Positions 8,031 to 16,657 of a DNA stretch of 43,749 nt are shown one piece after another; within the stretch, counting starts at the first letter, position 1; each line of letters begins with the position of its first letter. The notes beneath the pieces were generated by a model, which was not told the origin of the DNA, did no database searches, and was given only the letters and a program-made list of their open reading frames with translations. The position numbers were made by a program, and so were the translations under genes. The stretch lies in the NCBI GenBank assembly GCA_013138975.1, contig WTBR01000065.1, positions 1 through 43,749 of the forward strand, given 5' to 3'. Source of the DNA: Bacteroidales bacterium (lineage in GTDB: Bacteria > Bacteroidota > Bacteroidia > Bacteroidales > UBA12077).

Positions 8031-8097
8031 CACACTTCGACAAGCTAAGTGTGACAACTTTTTTTAATAGCTTGTCATGCTGAGCTTGTCGAAGCAT
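8031..8097. repeat. Inverted pair of TCGACAAGCT hairpins
   Basis: Two hairpins in opposite orientation: CACACTT-CGACAAGCT-AAGTGTG at 8031-8053 and, on the minus strand, ATGCT-TCGACAAGCTC-AGCAT at 8077-8097. The loops are the same and the stems differ but stay paired. They lie between the permease and kinase genes, both on the minus strand, and may act as a terminator or processing signal for the permease transcript. Confidence 0.8.
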
Positions 8098-8122
8098 TAA
8101 ATCATAAATTACCTTAAAAATT

Positions 8123-10534
8123 TTATTCGTATTTTAAGGTGTCAACTGGCTTGCGACGAGCTGCTTTTATTGTATGTGAACTTACCGAAATCATTGTAAT
8201 TAAAAATACCATAATAGCAGGAATAATGAATAGCCACACTGAAATATTCATTTTAATTGAGAAATTATTTAACCACTGATTTATTCCCCAAATCAATATT
8301 GGTATAGACATTATTAATGCTATAAAAATAAGGTAAATATATTCCTTAGTAATATTAATAAGAATACTTGAAACCTTTGCACCTAAAACTTTTCGTATTC
8401 CAATTTCCTTGGTTTTAAGGTTGGCTGTATAAAGCGATAAACCAAATAAACCTAAACAAGTAATAAAGATTGCCAAGAACGAAAAGATTCCAAATACTTT
8501 CCCAAATTTTATATCTTCTTTAAATTGTTCGTTATAATAAACATCCAAAAAGAAATAATCAAATGGATTTCCAGAGAATAATTTATTCCAAAGTTTTTCA
8601 ATGTTCTTCAAATTACTTTTAACGGTTTTCTCTTCAAATTTAACAGAGAAACTTCCAAATCTATTTTCATTTGGTAAATATCTAAATATCTGTGGTTCCG
8701 GTAAAGCTTTGGGTGATTCATGTCGGTAATCCTTTAAAACTCCGATAATTGTATATATATTTCCCCAATAATCAATCTGCTTGTTTAAGGCTTCTTCCGG
8801 ACTTTCAAATTCCAACCACTTTACAGCAGTTTCATTTATAATAACTGCTTCTTTATCTGAAGGAAATTCACGGGAAAAGTTTCTTCCGTTTTTAAATTCC
8901 ATTTTATAAATATCAATTAGCTGATCGTCAATACCCATTATCATGTAATTCTTTCCTGATGTTGCATCCTGCCCAACTTTAAATATTCCACCATTATCCC
9001 ACCATAATTTACGACCGGGCACTTCTGTTGAAAATGCTACTCCTTTCACACCAGTTAATTTGGCGATTTCTTGTTTGAAAGTTTCTTTTCTTTGAATAAA
9101 GGTAGAATCAACAGCCTTTGGTATATCTATTACTAAGGTTTGTTCAATATCGAAACCTAATTTCTGAGATCGCATAAATTTTAATTGCGTAAAAACTGCA
9201 AAGGTACTGGAGATTAGAATTATTGATATCATTAATTGAAATACTACTAAAATTTTTCGAAGGCTTAAACCTTTTGTGGTCGAAATCAATTTTCCTTTTA
9301 AAACCACAACAGGTTTAAATGACGATAAGGCAAATACCGGATACATTCCTGTTATGAATGTCCCAATAAAATATGTGCCAATAACAAATATTAAGAACCA
9401 AGACTGACTCCAAAACTTGTAATCATTAGGGACTCCTGTTAGTAATGAAAATGCAGGTTTCAAAAGCTCAATGAGAACTGTAGCAATAAGAATACTTATA
9501 AGATTTATTATTGCAGATTCAGTATAAAACTGCTTTATTAAATTCCATCGAGCAGCACCAACAAGCTTTCTAACTCCCACTTCACGTGCTCTTTCCATTG
9601 ATCTTGAAGTAGTTAAGTTGATATAATTAACCCATGCAATTACGATTATAAATATACCTATTAGATATAGGAATTTAACTGATTTTTCATCTCCATTAAC
9701 TTCTTGCTCTTGCAATAAATGAGATGTAAGATGAATATCTTCAATAGATTGAAGCTTAAAGTACATTACCATCTCATAATAAGATAACATTTCTCCTATT
9801 TGAGTTTCTGTAAATTTTATAAACTGTTTTTCCAATTCACGAGGATTCGCTTCCGATTTAAGAACTAAATATGTAAAAGCACCAGTGTGCCCCCAAGATT
9901 CAAGATAATCCTTATCTCGCCAATCGGTTAAATTAGGAAAAGCTATTAATATTTCCGGTTTTAAATGAGAATTATCAGGCACATTATCAAATACAGCAAC
10001 CACTTGGTAATCTTCAACTTTATTTAACTTTAGTCGTTTCCCTATAGGGTTAGATTCTCCGAAATATCTTTCAGCTACATCTTTACTAATTACTATGTTA
10101 TTATGCTGTGATAGAGCTTCTTTAATACTTCCCTGAATAATATTAAAATGTAAAATATTGAAAATTTCTTGTTCAGCATAGTAGATTTTACTTTCGATAA
10201 ATTTGCTTTCTTCATATGCGAATGTCGCTTCACGCTGCGCTAAACGAGCCAATCGCACTATATCTGGATAATTTTCTACTAATAACGGGCCTATTGCCGG
10301 ACAAGCAGAAGCAAATTCCACGTTACTCCCATCACTGCTTATTCTTCCATAAGATAATCGATATATATTTTCACTATTTGGATGGTAATTATCAAAGCTT
10401 TTTTCAAAACTTATATAATGAAAAATAAGTGCAGCTGCTGCAATACCAATAGCTAATCCCGATATATTTAGAAGTGTAAATACAAATTTATTAAGTAAAA
10501 CTCTTTTGGCTATTACTATGTAGTTCTTTATCAT
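8123..10534 (-). CDS. ABC transporter permease, MacB/FtsX type (duplicated)
   Basis: 803 residues, the usual size for Bacteroidota permeases built from two MacB_PCD-FtsX units. N-terminal transmembrane helix (about 17-41, NISGLAIGIAAAALIFHYIS), periplasmic domain to about 280, then helices near 285-305, 335-355, 375-395 and 430-450. A second periplasmic domain with VVFQLMISIILISSTFAVFTQL in front runs to about 675, then three C-terminal helices. The signatures SMERAREVGVRKLVGA and LKTKEIGIRKVLGAKVSS mark the two cytoplasmic coupling loops. No ATPase gene is adjacent, so the partner subunit is encoded elsewhere. Probable role: macrolide/lipoprotein-type efflux or envelope stress response; the substrate is unknown. 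Confidence 0.92.
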   Translation of the reverse strand: MIKNYIVIAKRVLLNKFVFTLLNISGLAIGIAAAALIFHYISFEKSFDNYHPNSENIYRLSYGRISSDGSNVEFASACPAIGPLLVENYPDIVRLARLAQREATFAYEESKFIESKIYYAEQEIFNILHFNIIQGSIKEALSQHNNIVISKDVAERYFGESNPIGKRLKLNKVEDYQVVAVFDNVPDNSHLKPEILIAFPNLTDWRDKDYLESWGHTGAFTYLVLKSEANPRELEKQFIKFTETQIGEMLSYYEMVMYFKLQSIEDIHLTSHLLQEQEVNGDEKSVKFLYLIGIFIIVIAWVNYINLTTSRSMERAREVGVRKLVGAARWNLIKQFYTESAIINLISILIATVLIELLKPAFSLLTGVPNDYKFWSQSWFLIFVIGTYFIGTFITGMYPVFALSSFKPVVVLKGKLISTTKGLSLRKILVVFQLMISIILISSTFAVFTQLKFMRSQKLGFDIEQTLVIDIPKAVDSTFIQRKETFKQEIAKLTGVKGVAFSTEVPGRKLWWDNGGIFKVGQDATSGKNYMIMGIDDQLIDIYKMEFKNGRNFSREFPSDKEAVIINETAVKWLEFESPEEALNKQIDYWGNIYTIIGVLKDYRHESPKALPEPQIFRYLPNENRFGSFSVKFEEKTVKSNLKNIEKLWNKLFSGNPFDYFFLDVYYNEQFKEDIKFGKVFGIFSFLAIFITCLGLFGLSLYTANLKTKEIGIRKVLGAKVSSILINITKEYIYLIFIALIMSIPILIWGINQWLNNFSIKMNISVWLFIIPAIMVFLITMISVSSHTIKAARRKPVDTLKYE

Positions 10535-10704
10535 TACAAAATTTGAAATTTTCTATAAACCTATGATAGTAATTTCGAATGATAGTTTAAATACATTTTC
10601 AATAAACTTATTAATCTATAATGTATATATATAAACTATTGTATTTTTTATGTGATTTTAAATTTATAATGTAATTTCGCATCAAAATATAAAACTAAAT
10701 AAAT

Positions 10705-11256
10705 ATGAAAAAAATAACATTAGTAATTTTATCTATTTTAATGATAAGTCTTAGTTCTTGTAATTACAAAGAAAAGAAAGCACAAAGAGAGGCAGAACAA
10801 GATGTAATTAATACAACCTTAACAAAGGTAGGCCAGGATTCTCCTGAATTTTCTTATATCACATTAGAAAACGACACTATCAATATTAATGATTTAAAAG
10901 GTAAAGTAGTGTTTATCAATTTCTTTGCAACATCTTGTCCTATATGTATTAAAGAACTTCCTTTTGTTGAAAAGGATATTTGGGCTACACACAAGGATAA
11001 CGAAAACTTTGAATTAATTGTTTTTGGAAGAGAACATGCTGCTAGTGAAATGATTGCTTTTAAAGAAAAGACCGGGTATACATTTAATATTGTTCCCGAT
11101 CTGGGAAGAAAAATATATTCGTTATTTGCAGAAAGATATATTCCAAGAAATTATGTTCTTGATCGTGAAGGAAAAATTATATATCAGGCAACAGGTTTTG
11201 ATGATGAAGAGTTTGCTAAATTAAAAGAAGCTATTGAAACTGAATTAAAAAAATAA
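10705..11256 (+). CDS. TlpA-like thioredoxin-fold lipoprotein
   Basis: 183 residues. Lipoprotein signal MKKITLVILSILMISLSSC with Cys19 as lipidation site, then a charged linker. The redoxin/AhpC-TSA-like fold begins at about residue 45 (GQDSPEFSYITLEN). The active site is CPIC in INFFATSCPICIKELP (about residues 72-87); a cis-Pro is present in ERYIPRNYVLD. Likely an envelope-anchored thiol reductase or peroxiredoxin-like protein. No cytochrome maturation gene is nearby, so the partner is unknown. A TAATTTCG sequence at 10672-10679 may be a degenerate -7 box. A MITE-like repeat begins six bases after the stop. Confidence 0.9.
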   Translation: MKKITLVILSILMISLSSCNYKEKKAQREAEQDVINTTLTKVGQDSPEFSYITLENDTININDLKGKVVFINFFATSCPICIKELPFVEKDIWATHKDNENFELIVFGREHAASEMIAFKEKTGYTFNIVPDLGRKIYSLFAERYIPRNYVLDREGKIIYQATGFDDEEFAKLKEAIETELKK

Positions 11257-11261
11257 AATTT

Positions 11262-11421
11262 AGAGGATGTCCGAAAAGGAAAGCTTCTATGAAAAATATC
11301 ATATTGTCTCGATAGTTATCGGGAGTCGAAATATCTCATTAATAATCAAATAGATTCTTCGATATCCCGATAACTATCGGGACAGAATGACAACTAGTTG
11401 CTCTTTTCGAACATTCTCTTT
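11262..11421. repeat. MITE-like element, copy 2 (inverted)
   Basis: About 160 bp, reverse-complement relative to copy 1 at 4020-4168, with the same termini (AGAGGATGTCCGAAAAGG at the left end). It carries CTCGATAGTTATCGGG at 11308-11323 and CCCGATAACTATCGGG at 11366-11381. Where copy 1 has the AAGCT-containing hairpin, this copy has a CCGATAACTATCG palindrome instead. The element ends nine bases before the VOC protein start codon and supplies most of its leader. Confidence 0.85.
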
Positions 11422-11430
11422 TTCATTTTT

Positions 11431-11898
11431 ATGAAATTAAATTTTCATTCTACCGTTTTATTCGTAAAAGATATTGAGGTATCTAAACAATTTTATTGTA
11501 ATATTCTTTCTCAAGAAATCGATTCTGATTTTGGTAATAATATTTCGTTTAAAACAGGACTTTCTTTATGGCAAATATCTGAGGGACATATTTTAAATGC
11601 CGATTATTACAATAAAAGTATTTCTAATAAATCATTAGAAATTTATTTTGAAACAGAAGATATTGATAAAGTTGTCGAATTTATTAATTCCAAGAATATC
11701 AAAAAACACCATGAATTAATAGAAGAATCTTGGGGACAAAAAACAATTCGAATTTATGATCCTGACAATAACCTGATTGAAATTGGAGAAAAGTTAGAAT
11801 CATTTATAAAAAGAATGTACCAAGAGGGATTATCAATTGAACAAATAAATCGGAAAAGCGGAGTTCAAATCAATTTAATATCTGAATATATTAAGTAA
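11431..11898 (+). CDS. VOC (glyoxalase/bleomycin resistance-fold) protein
   Basis: 155 residues from ATG 11431; the frame opens at 11398 but the first 11 codons lie in the MITE repeat. Two beta-alpha-beta-beta-beta units: MKLNFHSTVLFVKDIEVSKQFYCNIL at the start, and ETEDIDKVVEFINSKN ... IRIYDPDNNLIEIGE from about residue 70 to 122. The ending DPDNNLIEIGE is typical of metal-binding VOC proteins. A helical C-terminal extension, SFIKRMYQEGLSIEQINRKSG, looks like a small HTH-type module seen in some members. Substrate unknown. Two bases separate it from the alkyltransferase gene, so they form an operon. Confidence 0.85.
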   Translation: MKLNFHSTVLFVKDIEVSKQFYCNILSQEIDSDFGNNISFKTGLSLWQISEGHILNADYYNKSISNKSLEIYFETEDIDKVVEFINSKNIKKHHELIEESWGQKTIRIYDPDNNLIEIGEKLESFIKRMYQEGLSIEQINRKSGVQINLISEYIK

Positions 11899-11900
11899 CA

Positions 11901-12374
11901 ATGTTTGAAGCATACTACAAATCACCCATTGGAAATTTAAGAATTATCTCTAACGAGCGAGATATTATTAAAATTGAATTTAGTGATGAATACTTCAAAA
12001 TGAAAATGATTCCAATTCAAATACAAAATTGCATAAGTCAACTGGATGAATATTTTAATGGAGAACGCCAAAAATTCACCGTTGGTATTAATCCTGCAGG
12101 AACAGAGTTTCAAAGTAAAGTTTGGAATCTCCTTCTAAAAATACCGTTTGGAAAAACAATATCTTATTTAGATCAGTCAAAGCAATTTGGTGACGAGAAA
12201 GCAATTAGAGCTATTGCTTCTGCAAATGGAAAAAATCCCATACCTATTATTATACCTTGCCACAGAGTAATTGGCAATAATGGTAAATTAACAGGATATG
12301 CAGGTGGGCTATTAAAAAAACAATGGCTACTTGAGCACGAAGGTGCTATTCAACAAAAAAGTCTATTTCACTAA
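11901..12374 (+). CDS. ogt: Methylated-DNA--protein-cysteine methyltransferase
   Basis: 157 residues. Suicide repair protein that moves the alkyl group from O6-alkylguanine to its own cysteine. The active-site motif PCHRVIG is present (Cys120), preceded by IRAIASANGKNPIPIIIP and followed by TGYAGGLLKKQWLLEHE, the standard Ogt/AGT signature. The N-terminal Ada-like ribonuclease H-fold region is short but complete (MFEAYYKSPIGNLRI). It lacks the Ada methylphosphotriester domain, hence Ogt-type. The 3' end overlaps the convergent caspase-protein gene by 12 bp. Confidence 0.95.
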   Translation: MFEAYYKSPIGNLRIISNERDIIKIEFSDEYFKMKMIPIQIQNCISQLDEYFNGERQKFTVGINPAGTEFQSKVWNLLLKIPFGKTISYLDQSKQFGDEKAIRAIASANGKNPIPIIIPCHRVIGNNGKLTGYAGGLLKKQWLLEHEGAIQQKSLFH

Positions 12375-14666
12375 AAGAATAAAATCACTTCCAGGTTCAT
12401 TATCACCAAATTCACCAAATCGAGGTTGAGGTTCAACTTTTTCAACATACTGAATAATTTCATTCATTGTAAGTATTCCATCACTTCCTCCATAATTTCG
12501 CATCGCTTCTAAAAATTTTCTGGCAAATGGGGAATGATGACCTGGTCGCCCATCGGGAACATATTCCTTACCTCCTGAAGTTAAATACAATCGGGTTTTA
12601 TATTTTTTCTTTCTTAGAATAAATTCTTCGTTTGTTACCTCGCTATACATATCTGCAGCTCTACTTTTTGCTGCAACTAAAGGATCAAATGTTCCGCCAA
12701 AACAAACATCCATAACCAATAATACGTGATTGCACGGAATATTATTAATCATTGTTCGTAAATTAGAATGTGATAAATATGAAGTTTTTGCAACATCATC
12801 TGATTTTGAATCACGCGAAATTACATATCCTTCTTTAAAAACTTCGTCGTAAATTCCATGTCCAGCGAAAAATATCAATAAATTATCATTGGGTTTATAT
12901 TCTAATTTAGCATACTCTCTAATTTTCTCAATAGCCTCTTTTAGAGTTGGATTTATAATAAGTTCTGTTTGTACGAAGTAGCTGGTTTGTAGTTCTTCTG
13001 CAATAGTTGTAGCGTCGATTACAGGATTTACAAGTTCAGAAAATGAGTCGTATACGTTAGTTGCGAATATTATTGCACGATCGGTGCCACGACTATCTTC
13101 TCCAACAGCTTTTGTTTCAGCTTTATTGATAGTCGACTCAGATCGTTCTTTCGCTAAATTAATATTTCTATGGTTTTTTACCATATGAAATGGATTCTCT
13201 AAAGGTGTTACTTCAAAAGTTTTTTTACTATTTGGAAACACCAATTCAAAGTTTGAATATTCATAAGAAACACCATTATCGCTTTTTGTTTTACTTGCTA
13301 TTAAAAATGCTTTTTCCCAATTCTTCTTAAATGATTTTGCATCTTCAACCGGAATTTTTATACCTGCATCCGTTTCTAAAAATCGTATTTTATAAATTTG
13401 CAGATCGGCATTATAACCAATAATTCTCTCGATTGGAATTTGAACTTTACCATCCGCTTTAGAATTTATATTAAAATGTTTTTCAGTAAAAGATTGTAAT
13501 TGAGCCAATACTTCAGATTTTAAAATTTCTCTTCTGTCGGAATATTGAATTGATGTTTCGAATTCATCTCTTGAAGCTGTGAGTTTATTGTCCAGTTTAT
13601 TCAAAATGCTTTCAATTACTTCGGATGTTAAAATTATTTTCTGAACGGAAGTTAATTCTCGATCCATGTAATCTACAACTAATGATTTTTGAGAGGGCTC
13701 TACTCCTGTTAATTCCCAAACAATTGCAGATTTATCGGAACTAAATGAAGTTAAGAATAATCCATCATCACTAAATGATCCACCAAAAACATGAGCAGCA
13801 TGTCGATATATATGTTCAAACTCGATCATTTCATCAGAAGTAATTTTTACAATAAGCAAATCGTTATTTTTTCCAAACGTCAAATAATCGCCGGTAGAAT
13901 TATATTCGATCGCTCCGTTAACGCTAACTTTTAAACTGTCTTTAAATACCAATTTTTGTTTTTCTAAATTATATCTTCTAAGTTCATAATTTGAAGAAAT
14001 AATAAGTTCATTTTTAAATGGATGAAAACTCACATCATATAACCAATATTTTAAATTTGAAATTGTATCACAAGGTAAAAACTTGCCATTAAGATTTTTA
14101 TATGCAGTTATCTTTTTGTTATAACCGGCTGTAATTAAAAATTCGTCATTATAATTAAAACTTGCACTCATTATAACATCCTCAAAAGTAAATTTCTGGT
14201 GTAGGTCTAATTGATCTTTATTCCATTTCCAGATGCAAACAGATTTGTCGGAAGAAGCACTAGTGAGAAATTTTCCATTATGACTAAATTCTACTTGGTT
14301 AATAAAATATGAATGTCCGTTCAGAACCTGAATTACTTTTCTATCCTCAAGTCGAATGATCGCAATATCATTATCACTTTTATATTTTGCGTAAGCTAAA
14401 TACTTTTCGTCAGGTGAAAATGAAAAATGCCCTCCAACAGATTTTGGATTTCCTTGATGTGAAAACACTTTATTCCAATCTTTATCGTATATCTCGATTG
14501 TGTTATTTCCTATTGTAATTGCAAAGTAATTTCTGAATGGAGAAAAACCACTTTGCATAATATAATCGGGAAAAGATTTTAGTTCTTTCTTTTCTCTGTA
14601 AGAAAACTCTTGAGCATTTGCGTGAAAGACAAACAAAATCAAAAAAAATGTAACTAGCTTTTTCAT
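12363..14666 (-). CDS. Exported WD40-caspase (peptidase C14) protein
   Basis: 767 residues. Signal peptide MKKLVTFFLILFVFHANA before Gln19 indicates export. Residues about 25-330 form WD40 repeats (blades such as HSYFINQVEFSHNGKFLTSASSDKSVCIW and GGSFSDDGLFLTSFSSDKSAIVWEL). A middle region (330-515) has no recognised domain. Residues about 525-767 form a caspase-like domain with both catalytic residues: His603 in FFAGHG and Cys655 in MDVCFGG. Such proteins are predicted cysteine endopeptidases; the WD40 propeller probably senses or binds a partner. Export is unusual for a protease often discussed in cytoplasmic cell-death contexts. Single gene; the target is unknown. Confidence 0.9.
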   Translation of the reverse strand: MKKLVTFFLILFVFHANAQEFSYREKKELKSFPDYIMQSGFSPFRNYFAITIGNNTIEIYDKDWNKVFSHQGNPKSVGGHFSFSPDEKYLAYAKYKSDNDIAIIRLEDRKVIQVLNGHSYFINQVEFSHNGKFLTSASSDKSVCIWKWNKDQLDLHQKFTFEDVIMSASFNYNDEFLITAGYNKKITAYKNLNGKFLPCDTISNLKYWLYDVSFHPFKNELIISSNYELRRYNLEKQKLVFKDSLKVSVNGAIEYNSTGDYLTFGKNNDLLIVKITSDEMIEFEHIYRHAAHVFGGSFSDDGLFLTSFSSDKSAIVWELTGVEPSQKSLVVDYMDRELTSVQKIILTSEVIESILNKLDNKLTASRDEFETSIQYSDRREILKSEVLAQLQSFTEKHFNINSKADGKVQIPIERIIGYNADLQIYKIRFLETDAGIKIPVEDAKSFKKNWEKAFLIASKTKSDNGVSYEYSNFELVFPNSKKTFEVTPLENPFHMVKNHRNINLAKERSESTINKAETKAVGEDSRGTDRAIIFATNVYDSFSELVNPVIDATTIAEELQTSYFVQTELIINPTLKEAIEKIREYAKLEYKPNDNLLIFFAGHGIYDEVFKEGYVISRDSKSDDVAKTSYLSHSNLRTMINNIPCNHVLLVMDVCFGGTFDPLVAAKSRAADMYSEVTNEEFILRKKKYKTRLYLTSGGKEYVPDGRPGHHSPFARKFLEAMRNYGGSDGILTMNEIIQYVEKVEPQPRFGEFGDNEPGSDFILLVK

Positions 14667-15056
14667 AATTGCATATAAATTTTAAACAGTCAAGTTAATT
14701 ATTCAATTTGATTTATCAAATTCTAATTATTTGTAAAGGCTTGAAATTTTCGAATGAATAATCAATTATCCTAAATATCTTATGATATAGCGAGTTTTTC
14801 TTTTATAAATTATTGAAAATGAACATTGAAATACTAGAATTGTTAATAAAAATAGAGCTCAATAAAACTGGCTATCATTTTATTTTATATATTTATATAA
14901 GTAAATATTTAAATTTTTTAGGTGTAAAAAAGGAATTTTAATAACTATTTATTCATCAACATTTTATTAAACAGCGAATTACAAATTTCTTTATTTTTAT
15001 ACCTAAAAAAATAAACATGCTTTTAAACATGTTATTATTTATTAAAACCGGTATAA
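14667..15056. other. AT-rich divergent intergenic region
   Basis: 390 bases between the divergent caspase-protein and carboxylase genes. It must contain both promoters, but no TAnnTTTG box stood out. A short inverted repeat AACATG / CATGTT lies just upstream of the carboxylase start (around 15015-15033). A 40-codon frame at 14819-14941 has no protein-like features and was not called. Confidence 0.5.
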
Positions 15057-16613
15057 ATGGATATAAACGGTAAAATCTACAAAAACTTCCTTAACAGGAT
15101 TGATCGATTTAAAATTCAAAATAGTCCTGAAAAAATAAAGAAGCAACACTCAAAGGGTAAATTGCATGCACGCGAACGTATAGATTTATTGTTTGATAAA
15201 GATTCGTTTGAAGAATTAGATGCTTTTGTAACTTCTGCTACGCCAGACACAGGTTTAGGAAAAATTGATGAAGCATTTGGTGACGGTGTTGTTATAGGCC
15301 ATGGTCGAATAAATGGACGTTTAGTTTATATATTCTCTCAAGATTTTAATGTTATGGGAGGATCGCTTGGTGCAGTGCATGCAAAAAAAATAATGAAAGT
15401 TCAAGATCTTGCACTAAAAGTTGGAGCACCAATAATTGGTTTAATTGATTCCGGAGGGGCTCGTATCCAAGAAGGAGTAGCAAGTTTATCAGGATATACA
15501 AGTATTTTCCATCGAAACGTTCAATCATCAGGGGTTATTCCACAAATATCTGTTATTCTGGGGCCTGCTGCCGGAGGTGCAGTATATTCTCCTGCCTTAA
15601 CTGATTTTGTTTTTATGGCAAAAAAAACAAGTTACATGTTTATTACGGGTCCAAATGTTGTAAAGGAGGTACTTAACGAAGAAGTTAGTTTTGAGGAATT
15701 AGGTGGTGCAGAAATACATGCACGAAAAAGTGGAGTTGCTAATTTCATATACGAAGATGAAGAGAATGCATTATTGGGTGTTAAAAAATTATTATCATTT
15801 TTCCCATCTAATAACCTTGAAAATCCTCCATATATTGATTCCGGAACAAAAAGTGACGAAGTAATTGAGAAATTAAGAACCCTTGTTCCCGATGATCCTT
15901 ACAAACCTTATGATGTAAAAAAAGTAATTGAATTAATCATTGATCAAAATACATTTTTCGAAGTATCGGAGTTATTTGCACCTAATATTGTTACTGGTTT
16001 TGCAAGACTCAACGGAAAAGCGATTGGAATTGTTGCAAATCAACCTAAAGTTCTTGCCGGTGTTATTGATATTAATTCAGCTTTAAAAGCTTCTCGATTT
16101 GTTCGATTTTGTGATTCATTTAATATTCCACTTTTAACTCTTGAGGATGTTCCCGGATTTTTACCGGGTTTAGATCAAGAACATAGAGGAATAATTAAGC
16201 ATGGTGCAAAATTATTATTTGCATATAGTGAAGCAACTGTGCCAAAAATTACAGTGATTTTAAGAAAAGCATACGGTGGTGCATTTTGTGTAATGAACAG
16301 TAAAAATATTGGTGGTGATTATAATTTTGCCTGGCCTACTGCTGAAATTGCTGTTATGGGGCCTGAAGGTGCTGTTTCTATATTACATAAAAAGGAATTA
16401 CATAATGCTGATGATCCTAATAAGCTAAAAAAAGAGTATACTTCAAAGTACCGTCAGGAAATTGCTAATCCTTATATTGCTGATGAAAAAGGCTATATCG
16501 ATGAAGTTATTGATCCTGCAGATACAAGAAAAAAACTAATAACCGCATTTGAATCACTAGAAAACAAACATGTAGAACAACCAGCAAGAAAACATGGAAA
16601 TATTCCTCTATAA
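15057..16613 (+). CDS. Acyl-CoA carboxylase carboxyltransferase (beta) subunit, probably propionyl-CoA
   Basis: 518 residues, the normal length for PccB/MmdA. Transfers the carboxyl group from carboxybiotin to an acyl-CoA. The two crotonase-like halves carry the oxyanion-hole motifs: IDSGGARIQEGVASLSGY with GPAAGGAVYSPALTDF (N-half), and LEDVPGFLPGLDQEHRGIIKHGAKLLFAY with RKAYGGAFCVMNSKNIGGD (C-half). The residue matching the acyl-specificity Asp422 of Streptomyces coelicolor PccB is Cys411 here. First gene of a three-gene operon with biotin carboxylase and carrier protein, which makes a cytoplasmic biotin-dependent carboxylase more likely than a Na+-pumping decarboxylase, for which membrane subunits would be expected. 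Confidence 0.93.
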   Translation: MDINGKIYKNFLNRIDRFKIQNSPEKIKKQHSKGKLHARERIDLLFDKDSFEELDAFVTSATPDTGLGKIDEAFGDGVVIGHGRINGRLVYIFSQDFNVMGGSLGAVHAKKIMKVQDLALKVGAPIIGLIDSGGARIQEGVASLSGYTSIFHRNVQSSGVIPQISVILGPAAGGAVYSPALTDFVFMAKKTSYMFITGPNVVKEVLNEEVSFEELGGAEIHARKSGVANFIYEDEENALLGVKKLLSFFPSNNLENPPYIDSGTKSDEVIEKLRTLVPDDPYKPYDVKKVIELIIDQNTFFEVSELFAPNIVTGFARLNGKAIGIVANQPKVLAGVIDINSALKASRFVRFCDSFNIPLLTLEDVPGFLPGLDQEHRGIIKHGAKLLFAYSEATVPKITVILRKAYGGAFCVMNSKNIGGDYNFAWPTAEIAVMGPEGAVSILHKKELHNADDPNKLKKEYTSKYRQEIANPYIADEKGYIDEVIDPADTRKKLITAFESLENKHVEQPARKHGNIPL

Positions 16614-16657
16614 TATAAGGTATATAAAATAAGAGAATAGTTGCTAAAGCAATATAT

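Noticed and set aside
7888..8097. 69-codon minus-strand frame beginning MLRQAQHDKLLKK and containing VTLSLSKC
   Set aside because: It is a translation of the TCGACAAGCT hairpins followed by the out-of-frame start of the sugar kinase; such strings are typical false ORFs of this repeat.
14819..14941. 40-codon plus-strand frame upstream of the carboxylase operon
   Set aside because: Composition is AT-driven (Ile, Tyr, Lys, Leu) with no motif, and it lies in what must be promoter DNA.
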